From NCBI RefSeq assembly GCF_040939455.1, contig NC_134117.1, positions 23,863,501 to 23,927,500 of the forward strand: a DNA stretch of 64,000 bases, given 5' to 3'. The position numbers were made by a program, and so were the translations under genes. The notes beneath the pieces were generated by a model. That model did no database searches. It saw nothing but the letters and a program-made list of their open reading frames with translations, and was not told where the DNA came from. This document shows positions 11,876 to 28,637 of the stretch, piece after piece; position 1 is the stretch's first letter; each line of letters opens with the position of its first letter. This DNA is from Microcebus murinus. Taxonomy: Eukaryota; Chordata; Mammalia; Primates; Cheirogaleidae.

Positions 11876-12405
11876 TGATAATAAGAATCCTTCAGTATTA
11901 CTAAATCAATGCCTTGATCAACATGAAATAGAATTCATTCAAATCAGCAGACTAAGAACATTCTGTTGCAATCATATTCTCTGAAAATCAGTAATCCATT
12001 TATTAGGTACACATGATGGATTCTCTCTTAGCCAGAAAACCTATTATCTGATCATGTTAGATAAGAGATAGCATGCCTAACTGTCCGTTGTATCTAAAAT
12101 TTGGTATATGGTGCCGTACCCAAAAAGTTTAGTTAAGTGACTATCTTCTTCTGAACTTTGGCTCCTCTAAGCACAAAAAGGTCATCCTTTAGTTAACATT
12201 GTAGTTTGCAGTACGCTGTGTCACCTGTCCCTAGCATGCAAGAACTAACACATGCTATGGCTTATCTGCCCTTAGACACTGAAATCATGCCACACTCATT
12301 ACTAGACTGAAGGGCCCTAATGTTTTCCTACTTCTCTGTGTCCACAAAAGACACCAATACCTGGTGAGTCAAGGTCCTTGTCTTCCCCCAGGAAAGCTCA
12401 ATATT
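11876..12405. other. WBP1L intron, unique
   Basis: Nothing was recognised. Confidence 0.5.
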
Positions 12406-12419
12406 AAGACTCAGAGATG

Positions 12420-12739
12420 GGCCGGGCGCGGTGGCTCACGCCTCTAATCCTGGCACTCTGGGAGGCCAAGGCGGGTGGATTACTCAAGGTCAGGAGTTCG
12501 AGACCAGCCTGTGCAAGAGCGAGACCCTGTTTCTACTATAAATAGAAAGAAATTAATTGGCCAATAATATATAAGAAAAAATTAGCTGGGCATGGTGGCA
12601 CATGGCTGTAGTCCCAGCTACTCGGGAGGCTGAGGCAGTAGGATTGCTTGAGCTCAGGAGTTTGAGGTTGCTGTGAGCTAGGCTGACGCCACGGGACTCA
12701 CCCTAGCCTGGGCAACAAAGCGAGACTGTCTCAAAAAAA
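12420..12739 (+). mobile_element. Alu, strepsirrhine type, young-looking
   Basis: The perfect 14-bp duplication AAGACTCAGAGATG lies at 12406-12419 and 12740-12753. The head GGCCGGGCGCGGTGGCTCAC is intact. Confidence 0.95.
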
Positions 12740-12794
12740 AAGACTCAGAGATGAATGACAGTTTCCCTTCTCATAAGCAAGAGAAAATAAAAAC

Positions 12795-12990
12795 ATCACT
12801 CCCTACCTGATCTGTCTGGAATGCTCTTTCCCCAGCTCATATGTCTAGTAGACTCCTACTCATCCTTCAAGACTCAGATCTAATATCCACCCTCTCTCCA
12901 GGCCTGATTTAGACACTTCCTCGGGCTCTCCGAGTCCCGGGGCATTCCTCTGTCACAGTGTCAGCACGCTGTCTTGTAGTTATTTCTATA
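12795..12990 (+). repeat. L2-like fragment
   Basis: It has the pattern TGGAATGCTCTTTCCCCAGC, ACTCATCCTTCAAGACTCAG and CTCTCCAGGCCTGATTTAG. Confidence 0.6.
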
Positions 12991-13004
12991 CCACTAAAAC
13001 CTAG

Positions 13005-13160
13005 ACGAAGGTCTCTCAAAGTGTGGCCAGAAACAACCTGAGTCAGAAACACCTGGGGAACTTAAAAGAAATGCATATTCCTGGTCCCTGGCCCCAGATT
13101 TAGCGATTACATTTTTAAAAGCCCCACTCCCAGGTGATTTTTATGGTTTTGAGATCTATT
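13005..13160 (+). mobile_element. MER5A-type hAT MITE
   Basis: CTCAAAGTGTGGCC, AGAAACACCTGGGGAACTTA and AGATTTAGCGATTACATTTT match the MER5A layout. Confidence 0.65.
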
Positions 13161-13487
13161 GCATTAGAGAACAAGTTCCCTGGAAGTAAGGCTTATGTAT
13201 TTTGTATCCTCTGTGCCAGGCCACATTCATTAATTAGTCAAAATCTCCATGCAGTGGCATTTTCCAGTAGATGCTGCAAGCTGAGATTCTTCCATATAGT
13301 AAAATGCAAATGGACATATAAAGAGGCAAGCAGCCTCTTATCTCCTACCTGGGCAGGCTAGAAATAAATATGCTCTAACTAGAACAGTGCATTAATCACA
13401 CTCTACTCTCACAGACATCAAGCAATGCAGTCTGAGTAGTGAGAAAAATCCAGGATTTGGAAAAGATCTGGTTAAAAAAAAAAAAAA

Positions 13488-13825
13488 GGCCAGGCGCTCA
13501 CGCCTGTAATCCTAGCACTCTGGGAGGCGGAGGTGGGTGGATTGCTTGAGGTCAGGAGTTCGAAACCAGCTTCAGAAAGAGTGAGACCCCGTCTCTACCA
13601 TAAATAGAAAAAAATTAATTGGCCAACTGATATATATAGAAAAAATTAGCCGGGCTTGATGGCGCATGCCTGTAGTCCCAGCTACTTGGGAGGCTGAGGC
13701 AGTAGGATCGCTTGAGCCCAGGAGTTTGAGGTTGCTGTGAGCTAGGCTGACGCCACGGCACTCACTCTAGCCTGGACAACAAAGCAAGACTCTGTCTCAA
13801 AAACAAAAACAAAAACAAAAAAACA
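13488..13825 (+). mobile_element. Alu, strepsirrhine type, deleted head
   Basis: The box A region is shortened (GGCCAGGCGCTCACGCCTG). The linker and right arm are complete. Confidence 0.93.
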
Positions 13826-13840
13826 CTTCAATTACTATTT

Positions 13841-14127
13841 CTCTTTTTTGAGACAAGAGTCTTGCTCTGTTGTCCAGGCTACAGTGCCGTGACATCTAGC
13901 TCACAGCAAGCACAAACTCCTGGGCTCAAGCGATCCTCCTGCCTCAGCCTCCCAAGCAGATGTGACTACAGGCGTGTGCCACCACACCTGGCTAATTTTT
14001 CTATTTTTAATAGAGATGGGGTCTCAATGTTGCTCAAGCTGGTCTCGAACTCCTGACCCCAAGTGATCCTCCCGCATTGACCTCCCAGAGTGCTAGGATT
14101 AATGGCATGAGCCACTGTGCCCAGCCA
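13841..14127 (-). mobile_element. Alu, classical linker
   Basis: It starts with TTTTTTGAGACAAGAGTCTT and ends GAGCCACTGTGCCCAGCC. The linker lacks the expansion. Confidence 0.92.
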
Positions 14128-16374
14128 CCAATACCATTTCTCTAGCTAACTGAGCACCTTTGGACAAATGGCTTAACTTCCTTAAGCCACAGCCTGCACC
14201 TCAATAAAAATAGAGTAATACGACATAGGACATGGATTAAGGGGGAAAAAAAAATAAACGAAAGCACATAAGGTATGATAGAGATTAATAGTATACATTA
14301 TTTTTGTGGGGGTTTTTTAAAGAGATTTATCACCAAGTGACGTTTAGAAGTCTGGCTTTTACATGGTTCCAACAAAGGACAGTTACACTGTCAGACACAG
14401 AAATACAAGAAATAAAATTATGTAACAAAAAATACTAAATACTCCAAGTTTGTATAGGCAAGGTTTGAATCACAGAAGCCTAGGGCAGGAAGGGCCCTCA
14501 GAGGTCTTCTAATTCAGTCTTCTACCAGGAAACTGTTCAGAAATGAGGGCTAAAGATTCATCTGCTCTAAGATGCTCCCATGACAACCTTCCCAACCCCC
14601 ACTGTCCTCGAAGATTTTAATTCCATGCTACCCACCACTTCATTCAGCAGGGAGCATTGGACACACGCCCTCCCCTTCTTGCCATCTCAGTACATAAGAT
14701 TACTGGTAACTTGGTACAAGAAGAGGGGGCCTCCCAGCTGTAAGTAAATGCACAAAGTAGTCACTAAATGGACGATACAAGAGCTCATCCCCATGGCTAT
14801 GGGCTCCCGCTGGCCATACACACCACCTTTGTAAAGGCACTGTCCCCTATCTTCTAGTTTCCTGTACCCCTGCAGTCCTGCATCCTTTAGGAATGAGAAA
14901 AATAATAGTTAAGCCTACTGTCTGCCAGCCAAGGTGCTAATGTTTTACTTACATTCTTCTGTGAAATCCTCTTGCACTAGGTGTATTGTTATCTACATTT
15001 CAAAGATGAGGTTTGGAGCTGTTAAGGGGCCTGCCCAAGATGCTGGGGGAGTCAAGATATGAAGGCAGGTATCTCCAGCTTCCAACCCCACTCCTTCCAC
15101 TATGTCGGCAGTTTCCCCCTACCCCGCCTGCTGACATAGCATGGGGTGCCTCACCCGTCCTATTTCCAAGGCTGCTCAAATCCTCCCCAGGGCTCACCCT
15201 GCCCAAAGGTTAAAAGGACAGCCTTTCTTAGAGGGTTGGGGAGGTATTCAAAATGGGCACCCTTCCGCATATCAGCTGCATCAAAGGGACACTGAAGATT
15301 AACAAGGAGCCATTATGGAATGTTTAGAACTTTACAGAGAAGCTTCCTTTTAACAGAATGTGAGGTACCTGCAAGGCAGATTTGCTCACCTAGCTCTGTT
15401 CTCAGAGTGAGAGTGAAGCCGCAGTCCCTAGCAGCTCTACTCTAAGGCTTCTGGTTTGAGCTCATCTGTGGCTTTTTCTCACCCAGAAGCAGGCAGCAGA
15501 GGGTGTGTGTGGCCATCCCCACCCCCGCTTACTGCTGGTTACAGTTATGCATTCTGATACAGACATGCCTCTCAGACAGGAGAGGGGGTGGGGTGTGCGA
15601 CTCTCAGAAGCCCTGGAACAAATAGTTGGCAACAGCTGTGTTCTCAGCAGACAGCAGTTGGTCGCTGGCTACCGTTTTCTCATTCCACACTAGGTTACCG
15701 ACTCTAATTTACCAGCCCCTACTTCACAGAGCGGCTTGCAAAGCAATTAAATCTCTGCCACAAGGGTCTGTTTGCCTTGAAAAATCGGTAAGGCCAAGAT
15801 GGGGTCACATCCACACCCTGTCCCCTTGAGGTGTCCGGGAAGTCATTCAGCCACACAGCTCCACTACATGCTTCAAAGGAAGAAAGGCTTCCCTTTAAAA
15901 GAAAAACAGAACCCCTACCCCCCCCCACCACCACCACCACCCGGAGTCCCCTCAGATCCAGAGAGGGGACCGGGAGGAAATCTCCACTAACTAGCCAAGT
16001 CAAAATGGAGAAGGAATGAAAGGGATTTTGAGCAAGAATCCCACCCTGCCTCCCCTGTCCCCAGCCTCACTCTTCAACCAACCATTTCCTCCAGGAAGCT
16101 TCAGAAACAGCTTTATGGTGTCTGTGGAAAATCACACTGGACAGTCCTAGAGAGACCCCACGGAAATGAGGGGTTAAGAACACGGTGGCTCTGAAAGTGA
16201 GGAGCAACTAGCAAACAAACAGGGAAGACTGGGAATTTCTGTGTGGGAGCAGGCCTGTGATAACAGAGAGACATTTTCTAAAATACTCCCTCCACCCAGA
16301 GCAGTAGTGCAATACACAAGCTCCCACCCCTCTTCCCTTCCCAAGCCCAATCCCTGTAGAACCAATTCAATTAC
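14128..16374. other. WBP1L intron downstream of the short-isoform exon, SINE-poor
   Basis: A diverged minus-strand MIR-like stretch lies at about 14905-15110. A C-run plus (CCA)n lies at about 15918-15942. The low SINE density fits constrained regulatory sequence near the alternative promoter (inference). Confidence 0.5.
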
Positions 16375-16401
16375 CTGTCTAAGACCCAAAAGGAAAGGCA
16401 T
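16375..16401 (-). CDS. WBP1L: WBP1L short-isoform alternative first coding exon
   Basis: This is a nine-codon exon, MPFLLGLRQ, followed by GTAATT. It matches the start of the short human WBP1L isoform, where these residues run directly into the shared DKEACVG exon. It ends in phase 0 after CAG, exactly like the long-isoform exon. It lacks a classical signal peptide, so the two promoters should give products that differ in membrane targeting or topology. The flanking 15-18 kb stretch is poor in SINEs, unlike the rest of the intron. Confidence 0.88.
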
Positions 16402-16900
16402 CCTGCCAGAGCATCGTCCACACTTAACGTTTGGAACAAAGGGCTTTTAAAAGTTAAGGTCTTGCAAGGAGCATTGCCCCTGGTGGGCCTGTGCTCACGG
16501 TGCCAGTTAACCCGCCTTCCTTAGCAAAGGAGAGAAAGTAAACAGAGTCCTGGGACCCAGCAGGCAGCTCCCTCTTGCTCTCCTGCTACTCCCCCCGCCT
16601 GGCTCCCCCCTTCTCGTGACATATCTCAGACGCAGCAAAGCTGAAGCTGTCTGCCAAGAGGGAAATGACATCAGTTCAGGCACAGCAGAAAAAACTTCAG
16701 ACAGCTGCTGTGGAGCACGGAGGATGTGCTGCAGATCTACGGTGCCCAGCGCCCGGCCCACCTAGAGCCGGGGCCTGCAACAGGAGCACAGCGGGGGTTG
16801 CTGCCTGCTCCCGAGAGCACCCCTCAGCTGACCAGGCTCAGGAGAACATAAATCAAGTCCCTAAAGCTGAAAACAGTGACATTTCTCTGAATAAGGACTG
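16402..16900 (-). promoter_or_regulatory. WBP1L: Probable 5' UTR and promoter of the WBP1L short isoform
   Basis: This is unique sequence immediately upstream of the MPFLLGLRQ exon. It contains a C-rich tract (about 16540-16620) and a CRE-like TGACATCA at 16666-16673. There is no clear TATA and no CpG island. The call rests mainly on position. Confidence 0.4.
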
Positions 16901-18185
16901 ACTCTATAGCTCCCAAGGTATTGTTTCTCCTCCTTGAAAAGGAAAATCAAGCCCAGGGACAGTTTCCCAGAAACCTTTCCACTCCCACCCCTGCCAGAGT
17001 CGGGGTTCAATAAATAATAGCGCATTAAGCTCGGCCTTCCCAACTTTCTCTAGGGAATGAGGCGATTCACAGGGAGGGCCTGGAGAAGCACCTTTTCCCC
17101 AGCTACGGTAGGAAGGACATGCTACCTTGGACACTGACCTCTCGAGCCCTCACTTCTACAGGAGAGTTTATATTTCATAAACAAACTGCGCGTGTACAGG
17201 TGCCAACATCTTTCCTCACTTGTCTTACAAAAGGTACAACAAGTCCCACAGCAGCTTCCAAGTTGCCAGAAAAGCAGATCGTCTATATTTAAACTAACTC
17301 TCGCTTCAGGAAAGTTCACCCCCTTAAGTTTGTTGTGCTTTCTTCACTAAATTCAGTTTAAGGAGAAAAGGGTTCCCCAACAGCAAGCTCTGCATAAGAG
17401 GCAGAGGCCCTGGGGCTGGCGTCCTGCTCTGACTTTTCCTAGTTGGTGGTGTAACCCAACTCTCTTTTGGCCACTCTCCCTTAAACACCAGGTCACAGCA
17501 GCTCTTGCGGGGCCTGAATCCTCTACCAAGACAACACTAGCAAAGGACAAAAGGTCCCAGTTTGCATTTGGGTATGCAAAAATGACTACTGAGAACAATC
17601 TTCAGAGGAACTTTATAAATCCAAAGTTACTTTCTAATAACTTCTTAGGCTGCAAATTAGTTACAATTTCCATGCCTCAAAGCGAGTGTATCTCATCTTT
17701 TTATTTTCTGCAACAATTTTCTGTCTGTGTTATTTATCCAAGGCCTCCATGGCAGTGATACTGTGCTAGACATGACCCATGGAAGTCAGAAATTTGATTG
17801 TTGCAATTTGACCTCCCCTCCCCCGACAATAAATTAGAAGCACACAGCACTCACAGCACGGTGAGGTGCCAAAAGTACTTTGTGATCATTAGAATCCAGC
17901 AAAACACACAAAGGGCTTGCTGCAGGTCCCCACGGACGGTCAAGGTCACCTCGACTTCCCTGACTAGGAAATGAATGTGCCAAGCTGGCTGAGCCATTTC
18001 CTTGAGACTCAGGAAAAGCAAGGATTGCACCCTCACTGCTATAGAGTGTGAACTAAAATAAAATCTTAAGGCTCAACCCCCACCGGCTGACTGAATGGAC
18101 CCCCTCATGGCCAAAGGAATATTCTAAAACTAAATTGCCCACCGTAAGAAGGGCGGTCAGACATGCCTCATCATGTCCCCCTCCC
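16901..18185. other. WBP1L intron upstream of the short-isoform exon, SINE-poor
   Basis: The stretch is unique sequence with no coding frame I trust. Confidence 0.5.
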
Positions 18186-18189
18186 TTTT

Positions 18190-18520
18190 TATTTTTTTTT
18201 TGAGACAGTCTTACTCTGTTGCCCAGGCTAGAGTGCCGTGGCATCAGCCTAGCTCACAGCAACCTAAAACTCCTGGGCTCAAGTGATCCTCCTGCCTCAG
18301 CCTCCCCAGTAGCTGGGATTACAGGCATGCACCACCATGCCAGGCTATTTTTTCTATATATTTTTAGTTGGCCAATTAATTTTTTTCTATTTTTAGTAGA
18401 GATGGGGTCTCGCTCTTGCTCAGGCTGGTTTCCAACTCCTGACCTTGAGCAATCCTCCGGCCTGGGCCTCCCAGAGTGCTAGGATTACAAGCGAGAGCCA
18501 CAGCGCCCTGCGCCCCCTCC
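18190..18520 (-). mobile_element. Alu, strepsirrhine type
   Basis: T-rich tail, GAGACAGTCTTACTCTG, expanded linker and the end AGCCACAGCGCCC are all visible. Confidence 0.93.
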
Positions 18521-18662
18521 CTTCTTGAAGACGTCCTTTGTAACCCATTAACAGGCCTAAGGGTATGCAAGACAAACCTGCAGGTCCTCAATTTACATAA
18601 CAAATATATGTCTGGTGGCTTATCCCAGATAAACAACTCCTATGTTAAAACATTCCAAGCCA

Positions 18663-18998
<336 letters not shown>

Positions 18999-19068
18999 GA
19001 TTAAAACTCCATTATAGACTTCCTGATTTCCTAATGAATCATCCTTGTATGGATGCTACTCAAGACAG

Positions 19069-19098
19069 TATTTCTTTCTCTCTCTCTCTCTCTCTCTG
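19069..19098. repeat. (TC)n microsatellite
   Basis: A run of about 10 TC units borders the T-tail of the next Alu. Confidence 0.9.
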
Positions 19099-19428
19099 TT
19101 TTTTTTGAAACAGAGTCTTACTCTGTTGCCCAGGCTAGAGTGAGTGCTGTGGCATCAGCCTAGCTCACAGCAACCTCCAACTCCTGGGCTCAGGCGATCC
19201 TCCTGCCTCAGCCTCCCCAGTAGCTGGGACTACAGGCATGCACCACCATGCCCAGCTAATTTTTTCTATATATATATATTAGTTGGCCAATTAATTTCTT
19301 TCTATTTTTAGTAGAGACAGGGTCTCGCTCTTGCTCAGGCTGGTTTCGAACTCCTTACCTTGAGCGATCCTACCACCTTGGCCTCCCAGAGTGCTTAGGA
19401 TTACAGGCATTAGCCACCGCGCCCAGCC
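19098..19428 (-). mobile_element. Alu, strepsirrhine type
   Basis: The flanks AAGACAGTATTTCT and AAGATAGTATTTCT are a slightly diverged target duplication. Confidence 0.93.
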
Positions 19429-19557
19429 TCAAGATAGTATTTCTAATCAACATTTGTCTATTTTTATCTTCTTACAAGATTATTAATTCCTTTGTGCAAG
19501 GCAGTATTTAACCCAAAGCATTACACCTACCACGATATCATATACACTAAAAAAGTG

Positions 19558-22880
<3,323 letters not shown>

Positions 22881-22883
22881 CTT

Positions 22884-23048
22884 TTATTTATTTATTTTTA
22901 AGAGACAGGGTCTTGCTATGTTGCTCCAGGCTGGAGCACAGTGGTGCAATCAGAGCTCACTGAAGCCTCAAACTCCTGGGCTCAAGTGATCCTCCCATCT
23001 CAGCTTTCTGAGTAGCTGGGACAACAGGTACATGCCACTGTGCCCAGC
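22884..23048 (-). mobile_element. Alu monomer (left arm)
   Basis: A single arm runs from AAGAGACAGGGTCTTGC to CATGCCACTGTGCCCAGC. Confidence 0.85.
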
Positions 23049-25430
23049 TCTAAATAGAGGGAGAAAAATAAAGGTAGCAGAAGCTGAAACTGGTTTACAA
23101 CAGCTTCCTAAGGTTTCTGCCTCTTGGTTCTCAGCCTGAAACAAGAAAATCCTGCTGTTGTTAACAATCAATCACTCCAAAAATATTTATTACCTTCATG
23201 TATCAGCATTCACTGCCATCTCTGGAGAGTACAGGGGGTCTTTGAAACTCACCACTGACAGTGGGCTATCACCAATGGTTAATTGGCTCTTGCTGGATCT
23301 GTAATTTGAGCTTTACCAAATACAAATACGAAGCAGCCTTGTTTGTTTTTGTACCAAAATGCTAGATTCATTTTTCCCACCATGGAAACAGTTCAACCCC
23401 AACCAATCTGGCAAGTAGCCAAAAACTGCATGAAAATCAGCAAGCTCATGGCTGTTCCCACACATTTCATGCCTCCTTACGAACTGCCCTCTAAACCAAA
23501 GATACGAACAAAAGGAGGGACACATCCATGGGTCACATCAACTACATGATACACACTCAGATGTAACTTGGAAAGAGAATTCCACTAGGAAAATTAGGCT
23601 TCAAGGTCTCCAGCAAATCTGAATTTATCTTTCACTTTTATTTTAAACTTTGGGTAAGATAAAGAGAGATGTGATACCAAGGATATGTGCACAAAAATTA
23701 AAAAAAGAAAAAAAAAGTGAAATAATAAAATATTAAAAAAATTAAAAAAGAAAGAGATGTGGTCCACTTTAAGTGGGAACACAGGTGGCAAAAGTGGCTG
23801 ACCCAAGGAAAAGGCTAACAGCAAGGTCATTTTATTACAGGCATCTCAAAGGCATCTCAACTCTGAGTCTCTGGATGCAGCTCTAGAGCTGTCACTCTCA
23901 CTGTCTAGAGAGAGACCATCTTGGTTGTGCTTTTATAGGAAAATCCACTGACTTACTGTATGGGGGCTCATAAACTTAGCAAAGACATTTCACAGTTTAT
24001 GTTTTAGTTGTTTACTCTCAGGCCAGCTCCTCTCTCTTATAAAGTATCAGCAACTCAGGAGCAAGATGTGAAACGTTCACTTCTGTGTCCCTCACAGTAC
24101 CAAGCAACATCTTGCATAAGACAGACCCTCAAAAAAAGATTCTTACATGGATGAAGAGATGAAGACTTTAATGACTAAAGAGATGATAGTAAAAATGAAA
24201 CTAATATAGCTGATTCCCTAAATATTAGGGCTGGTGACATTTGCCTGGCCACAGAAACCTGACAAACAGCTAAGAGATGAGGAGAGCACCTGGATATCAT
24301 CCAAGCTCATGAAGTCTGATGCAGGGATTGGGAAACCCTCTGTATGTCTCATTATCTGTACGTCTCTAATTTCTCAGCTGAGGAATTTAAAGCACTTAAA
24401 TCATCTCAAAAGCAAAATTCCCTCTCTCAAAGTAGAGCTGGGACGTGATCTAAGCCCAGAACAATAGTTTTTCAATTAGGGGGAATGGGATGAAGCTGCT
24501 CCTGGTTTTGTTCCCTAGTCACCAGGTAACTCCATTAGCAATACCTGGAAATTATCTTTTTTGCATAAAGGATTGTGAAACTTAGTAAGGTCTAGCTGGA
24601 AGCACAGCTCATGGCACCATTTCCTGGATCTTACGTAAATCAAATATTATGTCCTCCCTCCTTAGGCTATTTGGTAACCAAATCTACTCCAGGTCTAAGA
24701 TTTCATGGTCAAAAACACCAGAAGAAAACATTGAGACAATTACCTCTCCTATGAGTTGTAAGGGGTGAGGAAACTTCTGGAACACTCATGTCCACACCCC
24801 AAGTAAAGTGATGACTAAAGGTGGTGAAACTGGAGAGGGGAATCACACCAGATGCAGGGGATGCTGGGCCTTTTGTCACAGAATGCCCAACCACAGCCAC
24901 GCCTGAACCCTGCCTGTTCTTCCAGGCCACAGAGAGTCAGGCAACACAAGATGGTAGCAGTAAGCAAACCTACTTCAAAAACACCATAATCTAGGGTGTA
25001 AATCATGAGAACAGCTCCAGAGCAAAGCAAAGGGAATGGTCAGAGAAAGGCAACAATACCTAAAGCTTAGGAGGAAAAAGCTGTCAGTGCCTCTGAGGGA
25101 GCAATCCCATCACTGCAAAGAGGAAAGTGAGCACAGCCACTGGCCCTTCCTAAAAAAAATTAGCAGATGCCAATACCTTCGCACTTATATCCACTGCTCT
25201 TCCTTGAGAGACAAAGCTTTTCCAAGGCCTTTCACTGTGCTCAAAATTGCCAAAACGGTGGAGCTAACCAGTGGAGGCACAATAAATCATTACTCTTATC
25301 CTTACAAAAAAGTCAAGGCTTTTTAGGAAACTTAGTGAACTGCAAGAAAACACAGAGAATTACTGCAATGAAATCAGAACTCAAGGTTTATCAACTACTT
25401 TCATGTCCACTTTAGCTGCTCCTGACATCA
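23049..25430. other. WBP1L intron, mostly unique
   Basis: It includes an A-rich stretch at 23694-23755 with a possible short retro-insertion, and a weak L2 3'-end-like stretch at about 24080-24165. No gene was recognised. Confidence 0.5.
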
Positions 25431-25514
25431 GCTAGTAACAGGATATTACTATCCCCACTTGCCAGACAAACACACTGAAGGTCTGAAAATGTCAAGGGAC
25501 CTAGGACTAGACCT

Positions 25515-25832
25515 AGGGTTTCCGACTGAGGGGACAGAAGTTTTCCCATGGAACTCCAGTATATGGTGCCCTGGGGGAGATTTTCCTTTAAACTAGATGC
25601 TGCCAGCACCAGACCTGGCCACGCTACCACATGGTCTCGTGACCCTGGGCCAATTACTTAACCTCTCTGAGCCTTCCTTACTCCTATCAGCATCGCCCAG
25701 AGACAGCTGGCAGGCCAGCCATTTCTGTGATAAAAGGCCCATGAGGTCAGAGAAGTCTGCCATTCCCTTTGGGGAGTCACAATGCATATGCTCAGTTAAG
25801 CCTCTAATAGTCTCACAGTTAAGAAGCCTGTT
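25515..25832 (-). repeat. Unnamed interspersed repeat, copy A (inverted partner of copy B)
   Basis: Read on the minus strand it shares an ordered set of blocks with 27287-27592: CTTCTTAACTG, GAGGCTTAACTG, GCATATGCATTGTGACTC, GGCAGACTTCTC, CAGAAATG, ATGCTGATAG, TCTAGTTT and AAGGAAAATCTCC. An MIR-like core (AGAGAGGTTAAG) lies inside both. I do not recognise the family. Confidence 0.7.
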
Positions 25833-25839
25833 TAAATCC

Positions 25840-26285
25840 CAAATCTCCTACACTTTGGCCAGCAAAGACTCCCTTTGTAAGTGGACTTCTGTTCATAGCA
25901 TCACTCTCTCTGTGTCTTTTAATCCCCATATTCTGTATTCCATTTCCCCTCAGCAGTGTTGCCCATCTGCCGTGAAACCCCCAGTACTGTACCGTAAGGG
26001 CAGGCATAGTCAGCCAGGCACAGGAGGGGACACACGGCTGCGCCCCTGGAGAGGCGAAGGAGGAGAAAATATGCTGACGGGGTCTCATCATTTTCCCATG
26101 TTTCTCTGAACTTTTGTGCAATCTCAGATAAGAGTAGGATTTTCTAAAAAATCCTACACTAGAAATTGAGGGCAAAAGTCATAAGTTAATCTTTCACTTT
26201 ATACACTAAGCAAAGGTTGGAAATGGATATGTGCGTCAAAGAAAATAACACAGAAAGTTTTGAGGTGGGGGAAAGGGTTTGCTAT
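25840..26285. other. WBP1L intron, unique
   Basis: A 170-codon open frame on the plus strand spans 25597-26109, but it runs out of copy A and has no recognisable domain. Confidence 0.5.
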
Positions 26286-26303
26286 GATTAAAACTCCACC
26301 ACT

Positions 26304-26635
<332 letters not shown>

Positions 26636-26650
26636 AAAACTCCACCACTA

Positions 26651-27044
<394 letters not shown>

Positions 27045-27286
27045 TTAAAGGAGACTATTCCAAATAATGTTCATTCTTGACCCAAAATATAATATGAAGC
27101 TTTTCAGAGCCCTTAAAAGCTCTAAAGAACATCAAAAGCACAAGGAACAAAAGAAGAAAAATGGATAAATTGGACTTCATATCAAAATTAAAAACAGGTG
27201 TGTCTCAAAGAACACCATCAAGAAAGTAGGAGGAAAACACAAAATGGGAGAAAATATTTACAACTTACATATCTGATAAATCGTAC

Positions 27287-27592
27287 AGATTTCTTAACTG
27301 GGATTATTCAGAGGCTTAACTGTGAAGCATATGCATTGTGACTCTGTTTTTTATGGCAGACTTCTCAGACCTCGTGGGTCTCTTATCTCAGAAATGACTG
27401 CCTCAGAGCAGTCTCTGGGCAATGCTGATAGAAATAACAAAGGCTCAGCGAGGTTAACTGGCCCAGGCTCACAAGGCTAGGTGGTAGCACAGCAGTATCT
27501 GGAATGCCGGGGTCCTGACAAAGTCTAGTTTGAAGGAAAATCTCCACCTAGGCATCACTCACTGGGAAGACCTCTCACCCTTCAGTCAGATA
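27287..27592 (+). repeat. Unnamed interspersed repeat, copy B, inserted in an L1
   Basis: It interrupts L1 ORF2-derived sequence between TATCTGATAA and GGGGCTTTAAAATGGGC. The flanks TCTGATAA and TCAGATAA look like a short target duplication. Its blocks match copy A at 25832-25515 in the opposite orientation. Confidence 0.7.
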
Positions 27593-27975
27593 AGGGGCTT
27601 TAAAATGGGCAAAGGACTAAACATTTCTCCAAAAAAGATAATACAAATGGCAAGTAAGAACAGGAAAAAATGTTCAACATCATTAGTCAGCAGGAAATGC
27701 AAATCAAAACTACAATGAGAAACTACCTGACCCTCACTAGCATGGCTATTAAAAAAAAAAAAAAAAGACAATAACAAGTGCCAGAGACAATGTGGAGAAA
27801 CTGGAACCCTCAGACACTGGTCGGGGTGTAAAATGGTGCAGCTATTTTGGAAAACTCTGGCAGTCCCTCAAAAGGTTAAACATAGAGTTACTATATAACC
27901 ATATGACCCAGCAATCCCACTCCTAGATATACACTCTAGAGAACTGAAAACATGTCCACAAAAAAGCTTGTACAC

Positions 27976-28150
27976 CAAACTGAGTGCAGTGGTACAGGCC
28001 TGTGGTCCCCACTACTTGGGAGGCTGAGGCAGGAGGATCACTTTTGACTACCAGTTGGATGCTATACTATGCTATGATCACATCTGCAAATAGCTACTGT
28101 ACTCTGGCCTGATTGACTTAGACCCTGGTCGCTAAAAAAATTTAAAAACC
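27976..28150 (+). mobile_element. 7SL-like fossil monomer (FAM/7SL pseudogene type)
   Basis: The 5' part matches the 7SL/Alu head (GGTCCCCACTACTTGGGAGG). The 3' part keeps GATCACATCTGCAAATAGCT, which corresponds to the 7SL segment lost from ordinary Alus. Confidence 0.65.
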
Positions 28151-28285
28151 TATACACCAATGTTCATAGCAGCATTATAATAGCCACAAAGTAGAAACAA
28201 CCCAAGTGTTGATGCATGGATTAATAAAATATGGTATATCCATCCATAAAATGGAATATCAATTGGCCATAAAAACATACTAAGG

Positions 28286-28598
28286 GCCTGGCACGGTGGC
28301 TCATACCTGTAATCCCAGCACTCTGGGAGGCCAAGGCAGGTGGATTGCTCAAGGTCAGGAGTTCAAAACCGACCTGAGCGAGACCTCGTCTCTACTAAAA
28401 ATAGAAAGAAATTGGCCAACTAAAAAAATACGTATACAAAAAATTAGCCGGGCATGGTGGTGCATGCCTGTAGTCCCAGCTACTCAGGAGGCTGAGGCAG
28501 TAGCATCACTTGAGCCAGGAGATAGAGGTTGCTGTGAGCTAGGCTGATGCCACAGCACTCACTCTAGCCTGGGCAACAAAGCGAGACTCTGTCTCAAA

Positions 28599-28612
<14 letters not shown>
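28286..28612 (+). mobile_element. Alu, strepsirrhine type, nested in L1
   Basis: It has a complete head and linker and a long A tail leading into a TA repeat. Confidence 0.93.
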
Positions 28613-28613
<1 letters not shown>

Positions 28614-28632
<19 letters not shown>

Positions 28633-28637
28633 TATAA
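28614..28637. repeat. (TA)n microsatellite
   Basis: About 10 TA units follow the Alu tail. Confidence 0.92.

Noticed and set aside
25597..26109. 170-codon plus-strand open frame
   Set aside because: It starts inside an interspersed repeat and has no recognisable family or coding signature.
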